Source: Rhabdophis nuchalis (taxonomy: Eukaryota; Chordata; Lepidosauria; Squamata; Natricidae). From it: DNA of 64,000 bases. The first letter of the stretch is position 1. Each line of letters opens with the position of its first letter. The DNA lies in assembly GCA_039707465.1 (NCBI GenBank), contig CM077644.1, positions 143,066,962-143,130,961 on the forward strand. Direction: 5' to 3'. The notes beneath the pieces were generated by a model that did not search any database, had not been told where the DNA came from, and was given only the letters and a program-made list of their open reading frames with translations. The position numbers and the translations under genes were made by a program. Below, piece by piece: positions 11,601 through 21,859 of this stretch.

Positions 11601-13773
11601 AATCCAAATGCCTTCTTTAACTCAGATTGGAACATTTTAAGAAACACTTTGGCACATTGGCTTTAGATGACACTCTACTGGAGGTTTCTTTTTAGATAAA
11701 GATATAAGTATTCACTATGGGATAGTTTTATTTTTATTACTTTAAATCAGGGGTGTCAAACTGGATTTCTTGGAGGGCTGGATCAGCATTGTAGTTGTCC
11801 TACATGGGCTGGCCGGTGAGGAAATGGGATGGGGGAGGAAATGGGATGGACAGCCTCCTGCAGCACCCTGCCTGCCAAAACAGAGCCTGGGGTGGCCATG
11901 GGTGGCACCCAGGCATCCCATTTTGGCAAGCAGGAGGACATCCAGGCCAAAAATGGGGCATGGGGGCAACCCACATGCCCCATTTTCACTAAATCAAATC
12001 AAATCAAATCAAATGTTTATTTGTATGCCGCTCCCTCTCCCCGAAGGGACTCGGGGCAGTGCACAGGAAATATAAAACATAAAAACACACAACAATATAA
12101 ATATCTAAAATTAAATTAAATTACAATAACCCTGTGCTAAAACCTAAAAAACCTAAAACACTAAACCCCCTAAAAACCCAATTAAAAATTTAAATATGCA
12201 GACTGGAGGTGTGAAAGATAGATTAGGCCAGGCCGGCCTGTTGGAAGAAATATGTTTTGAGCTTTCGGCGGAAGGAGCGGAGGTCCGGAGTTGTTCTGAG
12301 GTCGGGGGGTAAGTCGTTCCATAGGATAGGGCCTGCAACAGAGAAGGCCCTTTCGCTGGGAGTCGCCCGCTGGCATTGCCTAGTGGACAGCACTCGGAGA
12401 ACTCCCTCTCTGTGCGAGCGAATCGGTCGAAGGGATGTATGGGGCAGGATGCGATCTCGCAGATAGCTAGGTCCCGTACCATGGAGCGCTTTGAAGATGG
12501 TAATCAGCACCTTGAAGCGCACCCGAAAGACCACAGTCAGCCAATGCAGCTCGCGCAGGAGCGGTGTTATGTGGGAGTGCCTGGGGGCTCCCAGAATTGC
12601 CCGTGCGGCCGCATTTTGAACTAGCTGTAGTCTTCGGATGCACCTCAGGGGAAGCCCCATGTAGAGAGCGTTGCACTAGCAGAGGCACTGTGGGCTTGTC
12701 CTTTGATATTTCCAGGCTGGCACCACAGACCGTATTTAACCATCCTGTGGGCCGGATCCAGCCCTCAGGCCTTGAGAGTGGCACTCCTGCTTTAAATGAA
12801 AGCTTAAATATTCAAAACATTTACAGACCATGGACACTTGCATTCTCCTTTCTAATAGTTATTGATTTTAGAGCAGGGGTCCCCAACCCCCGGGCCGCAG
12901 ACTGGTGCCGGTCCGTGGCTGGGTGGGAGCCAGGCCGAGGGCTGGAGAGGAGGAGGAGGGAGGAGGGGGCAGCCCCCTGAGCAGAGTGCGTGGGAGAACG
13001 CAGGCGCGGCTGTTCGCGCCGTTGGAGTGTGGCTCTTCTTCCTCCCTCGTCGGCGGAGGGACTCCTGGGCGCCGATTCCCTTCCCTGCTGGCATGCCGGC
13101 CACTCGTTTTTTTCCAGGGACTGCGGAGGCTCCGCCAGCGGGGGAAGGAACTGGCTGGAGAGGAGGCGGAGGGAGGAGGGAGCAGTCCATTGGGCAGAGC
13201 GCGCAGGAGAACGCAGGAGGATGGTGGGGGCTCTTCCTCCATCCTCGTCGGGAGGGTTGCTCAGGCGGCGCACAGGAGTCCCTCCGTCGACGAGGGTGGA
13301 GGAAGAGCCCCCACCATCCTCCTGCGTTCTCTCGCGCGCTCTGCCCAATGGGCTGCCCCCTCCTCCCTCCTCCTCCTCTCCAGCCCTGCAGCCACGGAGC
13401 CTGCCCGAGCGAACGAGCGACCAAGCGCGGCAGGCGAGCTGAGGAGGCTGGGGGGGGGACGGACGACGACAGACACACATAGAGAGACAGAGAGAGGGAG
13501 GGAAGGAGAGAAAGATAGACAGAGACACAGAATGAGTGATTGAGTGAACGCAAGACAGACAGACAGACACACGCACGCACACAGAGTGACAGAGATGGGC
13601 GGATGAAGGAGAGAGACAGAGAAAGAAAGAGAAAGAAATAGTGAGAGAAAGGGAAAGAGAGAGAAAGAGAGAAAGAAAGAAATAGCGAGAGAAAGAAAGA
13701 GAGACAGAGACAAAGAAAGAGAGAGAAAGAAAGAAAGAAAGAAAGAAAGAGAAAGAAAGAAAGAAAGAAAGGA

Positions 13774-13841
<68 letters not shown>

Positions 13842-16800
13842 ACTTATGACCACAGTTGAGGCCAAAAGTTTGGTTGCTAAACAAGATCATTGTTAAGTGA
13901 GTTTCACATTTTCCAAGTTGGCCCCGCCCACCCAGTCACATGACTGCTGAGCCACTCAGCCGGTCCGCAGAATTTTCTTTAAAATGAAACCGGTCCCTGG
14001 TGAAAAAAAAGGTTAGGGACCCCTGTTTTAGAGAACAAACATTTGTATGGGAGCCGCAAAGTAAACGGGAGTGGCCTGCTTCCAGAGGGAACCAGGAAGC
14101 ATTGCAATGTTCCTTTTCTTGATGTTTTAGAAAGCAGATGATCCAGGGATCATGCTATTCAAGGGTCACTGCTCTCCTTGTCTTCTAGCACTTCTCTCTT
14201 GATTTATACCAAGTGAGAAGCTGTCTGCCTGCTGTTGGGTCAAGACTTTAGCAACAAAGCACATAGTGTTTCTACTCAGTCCCTTTGAATACTTGTTTCC
14301 TTGGCACATACTACTAGGTGCACATTGTGTTTGGGTTGAGCAGGAAGCCTTTTATGTCAACAGGTGTTATGTTTGGCAAACAGAAGGAAAATATGCTTAG
14401 CATTTAGCGGTCATCAGGATTTTTAGATAGTATTCTTAGAATACCGTCAAGAGAATGAGAAATACCAGATTCTGGCTTATACAAGAATCCATTTCTGGGC
14501 TCTGGTAGGAGTCCTGCTCTTTCATTCTAAATAAATTCTGTTCACCATTTAGAGGAAAATGTTCTTTCAGGAAGCTCAGAAATAAACTTAGCAAATTTTA
14601 CTACCCCCCAAGTAGAGAACTATATTATTCCATAAAGTCAATAATGTTTAAAGTTACAAGGTCACCAGCGTTTCCTGTTTCTCATTTACACCATTGCCCT
14701 GAAACTTGTTTTTCAATCCTCGTGTTCCTTATTGCTAAGCTGACACTACCATTGTTTAACATTATTTTGTTCCTGCTTTGTCAAGGGGCACATATATTTA
14801 TTTATGTAACCATTTTTGTTCGCACCTTTCCTACAGTAGCTGGATAGGAAGGAGGTCAGGCTTAAAGAAGCTGGGAGTTGAGGTGAAACCCTTCTCTGGC
14901 AGGCAGGACATCTTATGGGTAGGCTTTTAGAACTTCATAGGAGAATCGTGAGATCTTCCCCTTATTCAACCTCTTTTGACCATCTAAGCCAGTGTTTCTC
15001 AACCTTGACAACTTGAAGATGTCTGGACATCAACTCTCAGAATTCCCCAGCCAGCATTCTGAGAGTTGAAGTCCAGACATCTTCAAGTTGCCAAGGTTGA
15101 GAAACACTGATCTAAACAGATCATTTCTATATCCTTAAGTGGCACCTTGTCCTTGAACAAAAATTGGATTAAAATAGAACTGTTTGACTTGGGATGCTCA
15201 GTTAATTACTACAGCCTTAAATCATATTCATTAATGAGGGAGACGTTCCTTGATATTGATGTACCTGTTGTAGTGATAATGTTTATGTAGAATGAAATAC
15301 AAATCATGGATTGAGTTAATGATTGAATTTGGTTAAAGGGCTATCTCATTGTTCATTGTTGACATGATAATTCAAAGCCTGGCTCCTTTTTTGTGTGGTC
15401 ACTTATATGCCTATGTCTGGGCATTCAGCAACCTATTTTGCTTTCCATTGGGAATCGATATTAAAATTGTTGGGCAGATGTTGTGCAAGTGTCATTGGGG
15501 GCTTCCTGGATTTGAATCTTCCAGCTTGAAAGACGAGGAAGGTCAGCTGCACTGGTACGGATGAATTGTTCATAATGTTTCTGTATTCTCTCACAAGTGC
15601 ACCTTGCCTTCATAAAGGTGGTGATGCTATATGACTCAGAGCAGGAAGCCAGCAGTGGTTTTAATACATCCGCTTATAATCCTCATGGTGTGGTTGAGTC
15701 TGGCATCTAATTTACTAGTATGGCAACTGTTAAGCCAAACAGGGAAATAGTATTCTGCTGCGGAGTAGCAATAGCAATTACACTTAGACTGATATACTGT
15801 ATAGCTTCACAGTGCTTTATAGCCCTCTCTAAGTGGTTTACAGAGTCAGCATATTTTCCCCAAGAATCTGGGTCTTAATTTTACCGATCTCAGAAGGATG
15901 GAAGGCTGAGTTAGTCTTGAACTGGTGACATTCGAACTGCTGAATTGCAGGCAGCCGGCAGCCAGCAAAGATAGCCTACAGTACTGCATTCTAACCACTG
16001 TTCTCATCACGGAGTAGACCAATCCTAGTGCCTGATGACCTGAGGGTGGCAGCTGAATCTCCTCATTTAGTTGCACATAATTTCTGGAATATGCTGTTAT
16101 AAATATTGGCAACAAAATGAGATAAGAAGATTGCTAAACTATGCCTCCTTGAAAGCAGAAAAGAGAAGGTTGTTCACATAACAGAAATCTTATCTTTTAT
16201 TTGCTTTTGCAGATTGGTTTTTAAAGGCATGGGGATTTCCCGCCCAGATGCTACAATTGGCAAATGTCGAATGATTCGCCACATGAGAGACACTAAAAAT
16301 GAGCCCAATCCACAGAGGTAGGTTGTTCATGCTGCTTCTGCCCACACAGATCCAAGTAGCCTTTATTAACTTTCTTCGGGTCCTCCAGAAGTAGATATTT
16401 GATCATGAAATAGCCTTATTTTTATATATAAAGATATATAGGGATCCTTTAAAATACTAGGTCTGTATTTTAGGACTATAAAAAATCCTGGGATGTTGTT
16501 CAATAAAGCCATTTTAGAAGACAATGAATGCAATCCTTCCGGTGTGTTTCAAACAGCCCCTGTTGTGTATTCACAACTGGAAAACAAAACTTAGCAACAT
16601 TTTGTTTGTTATATTTATACCCTGTTTTTTATTCAGGAATTCAAGGTAACATATATAGTAAACTTTCTTCCCATTACCTCCAACAACTTTCTGAAGTAGT
16701 CTGGACTGGTTCAAAGAAAGATCTTTGGTTAATAGTAGACTAGAACCTGGGTCTGCCCAGCACAAATACAACAGCATAATCAATTTCAGCTGAATTTTAA

Positions 16801-17793
16801 ATTCTCATAATCAGAAGTGCGGCCAAAGCAAAAACATAGTTTCCGTTGTTGGACTACTACATATAACAAAAGAGTCCGCTTGGTCTAGTGGTTAAGCACC
16901 AGGCTACAAACTGCGGGACTGTGAGTTCAAGTCCTGCATTAGCCATGAAAGCCAGCTGAGTGACTTTAGGCCAATCACTCTCTTTCAGCCTAACCTACCT
17001 TACAGAGTAGTTGCTGTGGAGAAAATAGTAGTAGGAAAGTAGATTGGATAAGTTTGCCCGCTTGAGTTATTTGTAAAAATAATAAAGGCATAAAGGATAC
17101 TAATTAAAGAAAAAATATAGCAAGAGCACTTAGACATATACCTCTCCATGGTACTTTACAGCAGGGGTCTCCAATCTTTGCAACTTTAAGTCTGAAGTCC
17201 TTCAGACTTAAAGTTGCAAAGGTTGGAGTCCCCTGCTTTACAGTATTCTCAGTTTATAATGTCAGCCTATTGCCCCCAGCAATCTGAGTCCTCATTTTAC
17301 CAATCTCTGAAGGATGGAAGGCTGAGTCAACCTTGAGCCCGTCAGGATTGAACTCTAGACTGTAGGCAGACTTTGCCTGCAATACTACATTCTAACCACT
17401 GCTCTACCACCAAATGTATGTTATATATCAGTAATTCTGTTATATGAGCACAGTCTTTTTGCCACTAAATTTTTAACCTTTGAGTACAGAACTCTTTATA
17501 TTCTTCTTCTGAGAAACTCTTAGCAAAAATATATATGGAAGAGGGAAATGAAATACAAAATACAAGTTTATGCAAATAGATTAACATTTGCAGAAGGCCA
17601 ATGGCGATACTAATCACAAATTGATATTTACCAACTATGTCTACTTTATTTTCACAGGTTTAACAAAATTGCTCATACAAAGGAAACAATGAAATCTGAT
17701 GGTCTAAACTCTCTGACTTACACCGTAATAAAAACTGATAAATTTCAATTATATACAAAAATCACAGTGAATATTGGATCACCAAAAAGCTAG
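8512..17793 (+). CDS. B4GALT1: B4GALT1, partial gene: join(8512-8699, 9794-9916, 16213-16317, 17658-17793)
   Basis: Beta-1,4-galactosyltransferase 1 is a Golgi type II membrane enzyme that moves galactose from UDP-galactose to terminal GlcNAc; with alpha-lactalbumin it makes lactose in mammals. The four exons join without a frame break into 183 residues plus a stop. Seen directly: the FSDVDLIPM metal-binding DVD motif, the GWGGEDDDI acceptor/catalytic block, and CRMIRH, which supplies the Met and His manganese ligands. Exon lengths of 188, 123 and 105 bp match the vertebrate family as I know it. B4GALT1 is preferred over B4GALT2 because of NNYWGWGG, IAHTKETM and LNSLTY and because the protein ends within a few residues after NIG. 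Exons encoding the cytoplasmic tail, membrane anchor, stem and start of the catalytic domain are absent, so they lie upstream of base 1. No disabling change is visible. Confidence 0.93.
8700..9793 (+). other. B4GALT1 intron 3
   Basis: GT at 8700 to AG at 9793. AT-rich, with a (TA)-rich patch near 9205-9235. No recognised element. Confidence 0.8.
9794..9916 (+). CDS. B4GALT1: B4GALT1 exon 4 (123 bp)
   Basis: The exon is bounded by TTCCAG at 9793 and GTAAGA at 9917. Its first base completes the Arg codon from exon 3. It encodes LPYNQYFGGVSALSKEQF and NNYWGWGGEDDDIYN. The GWGGEDDD block carries the Trp, Glu and Asp used for acceptor binding and catalysis in this family. Confidence 0.95.
9917..11515 (+). 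other. B4GALT1 intron 4, first part, no recognised element
   Basis: Unique-looking AT-rich intron sequence. Confidence 0.6.
11516..11556 (+). repeat. Pentanucleotide microsatellite (TTCTA/TTCTG)n
   Basis: Repeated ATTCT units grading into GTTCT. Confidence 0.85.
11748..12789. mobile_element. hAT element (CAGGGGTGTCAAAC family) split by a LINE
   Basis: Starts CAGGGGTGTCAAACTGG, ends GTGGCACTCCTG, with exact duplication CTTTAAAT at 11740-11747 and 12790-12797. Removing the LINE at 11992-12673 leaves about 350 bp, close to the 364-bp relative at 25474-25837. Confidence 0.9.
11992..12673 (-). mobile_element. 5'-truncated CR1-clade LINE inside a hAT element
   Basis: On the - strand it encodes RRLQLVQNAAARAILGAP, LLRELHWLTVVFRVRFKVL and ILWNDLPPDLRTTPDLR, the C-terminal part of the LINE ORF2 also seen at 47959. 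Its 3' tail is (TTTGA)n at about 11992-12013. CACTA occurs at both junctions (11987 and 12674) and may be a short target duplication. Confidence 0.9.
12874..14025. mobile_element. 1.15-kb hAT element (CAGGGGTCCCCAACC family)
   Basis: Ends CAGGGGTCCCCAACCCC and GGTTAGGGACCCCTG, exact duplication TTTTAGAG at 12866-12873 and 14026-14033. Inside are two direct copies of a GC-rich block (about 12925-13010 and 13155-13235), an inverted copy (about 13300-13400), a long purine microsatellite and a fragment resembling the pogo-like MITE at 23912. Several long ORFs on both strands come from this low-complexity sequence and no transposase motif is seen. Confidence 0.9.
13485..13842 (+). repeat. Purine-rich microsatellite, mainly (GAAA)n
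   Basis: GAGA/GACA-type sequence grading into about 25 or more pure AAAG units from about 13770 to 13842. Confidence 0.95.
14034..14981 (+). other. B4GALT1 intron 4 sequence without recognised features
   Basis: No element or exon detected. Confidence 0.55.
14990..15109. mobile_element. Palindromic hAT MITE (CAGTGTTTCTCAACC subgroup)
   Basis: Hairpin arms start CAGTGTTTCTCAACCTTG and are complementary at the other end. Flanks ATCTAAGC and ATCTAAAC match at 7 of 8. Confidence 0.92.
15774..16012 (-). mobile_element. tRNA-derived SINE (MIR-like squamate type)
   Basis: On the - strand: a tRNA-like head ending near 16012, then GGCTGAGTT-type sequence, GTAAACCACTTAGAGAGGG and CTAAGTGTAATTGCTATTG. 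The same order appears in the copy at 17119-17415. Confidence 0.75.
16213..16317 (+). CDS. B4GALT1: B4GALT1 exon 5 (105 bp)
   Basis: The acceptor is TTTTGCAG ending at 16212 and the donor GTAGGT starts at 16318. It encodes LVFKGMGISRPDATIGKC followed by RMIRHMRDTKNEPNPQ. The Met and His of MIRH are the manganese ligands that join the DVD motif of exon 3. The intron before it is 6.3 kb and is enlarged by two hAT elements, a LINE fragment and a SINE. Confidence 0.95.
16874..17100 (+). mobile_element. tRNA-derived SINE
   Basis: The head has an A-box-like TGGTCTAGTGGTT and a B-box-like GAGTTCAAGTCC at tRNA spacing, so it would be a pol III promoter. A conserved body follows (AAAGCCAGCTGAGTGACTT, CAATCACTCTCTTTCAGCC), then an AATAAAGGC-type tail. 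It is not a tRNA gene because the acceptor stem is not complete. Confidence 0.82.
17119..17415 (-). mobile_element. tRNA-derived SINE split by a MITE
   Basis: Same family as 15774-16012 (GGATGGAAGGCTGAGTCAAC on the + strand, tRNA head near 17400). The palindromic MITE at 17162-17235 has inserted into it and duplicated CTTTACAG. Confidence 0.75.
17162..17235. mobile_element. Palindromic hAT MITE, 74-bp short form
   Basis: Only the outer arms remain, meeting at TCTGAAGTCCTTCAGA. Exact duplication CTTTACAG at 17154-17161 and 17236-17243. Confidence 0.93.
17658..17793 (+). CDS. B4GALT1: B4GALT1 exon 6, coding part, with stop codon
   Basis: The acceptor TTTTCACAG ends at 17657. It encodes FNKIAHTKETMKSDGLNSL, then a beta-strand-rich end TKITVNIGSPKS and TAG at 17791-17793. 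The ending is the B4GALT1 type (ITVDIG plus a few residues); B4GALT2 has a longer proline-rich end. The 3' UTR follows without interruption. Confidence 0.95.
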
Positions 17794-17996
17794 TGTGGCA
17801 GAAATGCAATAGAAGACTTGGAATATCCAACGAGTGACAATTCAACTTTTCAGCATTTTATAAATGATTTTATGCAATCAACTTGAAAGATGGACACCTG
17901 TTTTGTCATCCTGAGACCTTGCAGTTGGCAGGACAAATGAGAATTTTAACCCCAAATTTTGCTTTTTTTATTTTTAAAAACTTTATAAACAATAAA
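17794..17996 (+). other. B4GALT1: B4GALT1 3' UTR, start; first AATAAA at 17991
   Basis: Non-coding sequence directly after the stop. An AATAAA at 17991-17996 is the first candidate polyadenylation signal, but no clear GU-rich element follows. Further AATAAA hexamers lie at 23129 and 24910. Mammalian B4GALT1 has a 3' UTR of a few kilobases, so the true end is probably distal. The choice needs RNA data. Confidence 0.4.
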
Positions 17997-20900
17997 TAGA
18001 AAGTTGTAAATATATGAATTTTCAGGGAATGGTTGGAGACTAAGGTGCTCACTCCCCTTGGAAGTTCTCCCATGCAAGTGTCACAAAAAAGAACGAAAGT
18101 TGTATTGAAGCATTCTTTTTTTTTCTTTCCAAAATGTTCTCTTTTATGTTAGGAAGCTAAACTAAGAAAGATTCCTAGTGGGTAGAGGCCTATGTATTTG
18201 ACGGGCATTCTCTCCACTTTAAAATAATGAGGGTCACAATTTGGGAACGTTATTATTTCCAAATTGTGAAGTATTCTGCAGTGGTAAGTCATTTCCCTTT
18301 CTTCCTGCTCTTTTCTCAATTTAATTTAAAAATTGGATCACTGTATGAAAATTCACTGCTGTGGGTACAGATGGAAGGATTGGAAAATGCTGCTAAAGTG
18401 GTTTGAGTTTACATTCTTTGATTTATCTTCCCCAAATCTTGTCAAAATTGTTCCTCTTTGTCTGTAACCTTACGTGGGGAGAAGAGGAACTAGGAACCTC
18501 AAAGCAAACAGATTTGCATTCTCTTCTGCTGGCATGGAGATTTAAATAATGCAGGCCTCTTTGCCCAAAAGTGTGTCAGCAAGCCAAAATCTTGATCCAT
18601 GGTGCTTGCTTTATCTAATAGGACCATCAGCCCAGTTTTTACACTGGGCTCACTGCACTATGGGGTGAAAATATGAGTGAAACAGTTTCATCCTATCTCT
18701 TTTCATGCAAAAACCAATCATGTTAGGTTGCTAATTGAAGCTTCCTAATTTTTGCTGGAACTAATTGGGTGATTGTGGAGAGGTCAGGTTAAAATATGCA
18801 CTATAACCCAGATCACGCAGCATTCCTTCCCTAAGGTATAGAAAGGAGAAAGCGTGCATCCAAGTCTCGCACTTGGGTGGCCAACACATTGTGGTGTGAA
18901 CTGCGAATATCAGCTTCAAAGGCACAAGGGATGCTGATAGGTGGAAGGCACCGTTCATGGCTTGGTCCATGGAGGCAGAATATTGCTACACCAGCAATGC
19001 ATAAACCTTAACTTGCTTATGTGCTGCTGCTGTTTGAAAATGAGCCACTTCTATTTTGAAAGGACAAAGCTCAAGCATATGGCCTGCAAAACATCTGCTT
19101 TGGAATTAAACTGAGCATTGTATTTATTCATGTGAGAAACATCTCTGTTCCTATGGAATACTGATGGGGTCTCTCCCAAGCTAATTCTGCAGAGTTGTCC
19201 TTGTCTTAAGAACAAGAACGGAGAAACATGGACGTTTGGCAAGAGCGAGACAGCATTACTCGCCAACTGACCAGAACTTGTCAACTCTGAGTCAGTCTGC
19301 TGGGATTTCCTCATCCAATGGGAAGTTATGCTTTCAGATTTTCTCTAAGTACAGCTGGAGAGGGAGTCATTCAGTTTCCTAGATTAAAAAAAGGCAAAGT
19401 TCTTGCTTAGTTAAAACATATACTGTAGATGGGGATCAGCCTTTCAACAAAGTTCAGATGAAGAATATCCTAAGCCTATTGGGACCATTTATTGCCTGAT
19501 TGGTATGTTTACGTGTGATATTGGGGTGTAAAGCCTGCTCAGGTTGTGGTAGGAGCACAGAAATGAAAATGGCCCCAGGGACTAGACCCTGGAGTGAAGT
19601 CAAACCGTTTTCTGGTTGTGAGCAATATGCTGCTTGCAAGGAATACAGCCAGGCAGAGGTAAATGATAACCTGAAGATTTGGGGTGCACTAACTAGTTTA
19701 TCAGAGACCTTCTATGGAAGAGGGGATGACTTTTTAACTTCCTTTTTGCTCTACCTGGCAAAATTGTAGCAGAGAGATGTGCCAGTAACCAGAGGCATCA
19801 TCTCTAAAATAAGAGAACAGTTCAAATGGAATTCCTCAGTGAAGCCCATTCTTGATACTGCAAAACAAACATGATCCACCTAAACACCAGGACATTGCCA
19901 GATTGCCTTACATGTGAATGGAAAGTTTTGTTTCATGTTTTACTGCTCTAATGAAATCTTTTCCCTACTGGAGCATGGCAAATATTTGCAATTCTAGTTT
20001 TATAAAGTGCCTTTTTGGTTTTTAAAATGATTTGTCAGGAATGTTTACTATTGTAAAAGCCTAAATGTTACAAAATGTCAAACAAAGATGTATTTTCTCA
20101 GTGTTTTGTGTAAAACTTGAAGTCTGCTGCTGGATTTTACTGTTAAAAATGTTACAGGGGAATAGGGCTAAGGCAACTGCAGCATAAAATGGCATATTAG
20201 TACCATTAAATTAGCGTAAGTGGCAGGCGGCATCATGTTTTAACTAGATTTGATTTATAGAATCAGCCTTCACAAGAACGTTCAGTTTGCCTTACAAATA
20301 TATTCATCTCCATCATAAACTATGGCCTGTTGGGATGTTGTCATTTCTCCCCCTCCATTATGAACATTTGATGAAGACAATGAAGCATAGCTTGAGGATC
20401 AAAGTGGAATTTGCATCCCAGAACTCAACATCCTTGATTTTTACTTTCAAAATTATATGCTTCTATGAGAATGTTTCCAGTGGTTTCCTTCTATAAATGG
20501 AGTAGCCTCCCAACAGCTTCGACATTTTTTATTATCAAGCAGATCTTAACCAGTGATTAAGGGACCTGCTCAGAACTCACATATTTTCAGGGATGGAGAT
20601 AACTTTCAAATTTAGCTTTCTCCTGTATCTGCCCTTCCTCTTTTTTTTTTTAACGGACGCAAAATAATCAGTTTTAAGAAAATATCTTGGAGGGATATTC
20701 ACATCCCTCAACAGTCAGGGAAAGGAAGCCCTGCTTTCCATGCTAATGGCCATCAATAGCTTTTCAACTCCATTTGTCCAACTGCATCACCAAAGGAAAC
20801 CATCCCCAGTTCATTTCAATCAGCCTTTCCTAAATTGGTCTGCTTCAAATGTGTGTGGGTCATTGTAATCCAATGCAACTCAAGGACACCAAATTGGCCA

Positions 20901-21731
20901 AGGTTGTTTTTGCTGTTTACAATGGCAGAGAATGTGCACGTTGCCCTCCAGTTTACTCACGTCTGAGGCAATCCCTGAAATAGAGCAGAGGCACTGTCCC
21001 CTGTGTACCTCATAGGAAACTATGTGTTTCCTAACTTCTCAAGCACATTGGCAGCCAGTTGTGTAGCGGATGAAAGTTCTTGTGTAAAGCTCTTAGTATA
21101 TGACATTCTTAAATTTTAGACTATGAAGAAAGTTGGATGGGAGAAGCAATTGGCTTCTTCATGCCAATTGCTTCCCCCTTTGTTCAAAGAAAAGCAAATG
21201 GCCAAAATAAGTAACCCCACCATTGTTGGAACAAGGGATCCCTTTGTCCTTTTGAAATGAAACCTCTTTTAAAAATCTCTAATAGAAATATTAAGATCTT
21301 CCCAGAGTGAGATTAATTGAGGTAGGAGGGTGCAATTGCAGAGGGAAGGCCATTCAAACAGATATTGGGTTTTCCAACCTGAAGAAGCTTCTCCAATCTG
21401 GTGAAATCTCCTGAAACATCGGGATACAACTCCCATTGTTCTTGTCCAACATCCTTAGTTTGCTGCCATGAAATCTGGGCTGTATCAAAGAACAAAGAAA
21501 GAATGGGAGGCAGGAATTATCTCTTGCTCTTATTTCACTACTCTTGCTTGATTCCTGAAGTGTATGTGACTGTAGTTTGTTATCTTTGACTGCCAAACTT
21601 TAATTTTTTTTAAATGTTCAGCTCCAAATGCTTAATTTCTCCTTACTGTTCTGTGCCATCCTTTTAAGGCAAGAAAAAAGTTTCAAATCTTAGGCAGACT
21701 GACAACAAAGAAGCAATTCTGATATCACTTA
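17997..21731 (+). other. Probable B4GALT1 3' UTR continuing into downstream sequence
   Basis: No transposon recognised in this 3.7-kb stretch, unlike the rest of the window, which would fit retained exonic or regulatory sequence. That is inference only. Confidence 0.35.
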
Positions 21732-21739
21732 CTCAAGGC

Positions 21740-21859
21740 CAGTGTTTCTCAACCTCAGCAATTTTAAGATGTGTGGACTTCAACTTCTAAAATTCCCCAG
21801 CCAGAACTTCTGGAAGTTGAAGTCCATGCATTAAAGATATTGAAATTGAGAAACGCTGG
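21740..21859. mobile_element. Palindromic hAT MITE, degenerate copy
   Basis: CAGTGTTTCTCAACCTCAGC start and GAGAAACGCTG end. Arms carry mismatches and no convincing duplication remains. Confidence 0.8.

Noticed and set aside
12821..13890. Several 200-337-codon frames on both strands
   Set aside because: They come from GGAGG-rich and (GAAA)n low-complexity DNA inside a hAT element; the Phe/Leu/Ser runs are translated microsatellite.
16874..16950. tRNA gene
   Set aside because: A and B boxes are present but the cloverleaf is incomplete and a SINE body follows.
8512..17793. B4GALT2 instead of B4GALT1
   Set aside because: Motifs NNYWGWGG, IAHTKETM, LNSLTY and the short C terminus are B4GALT1-like.
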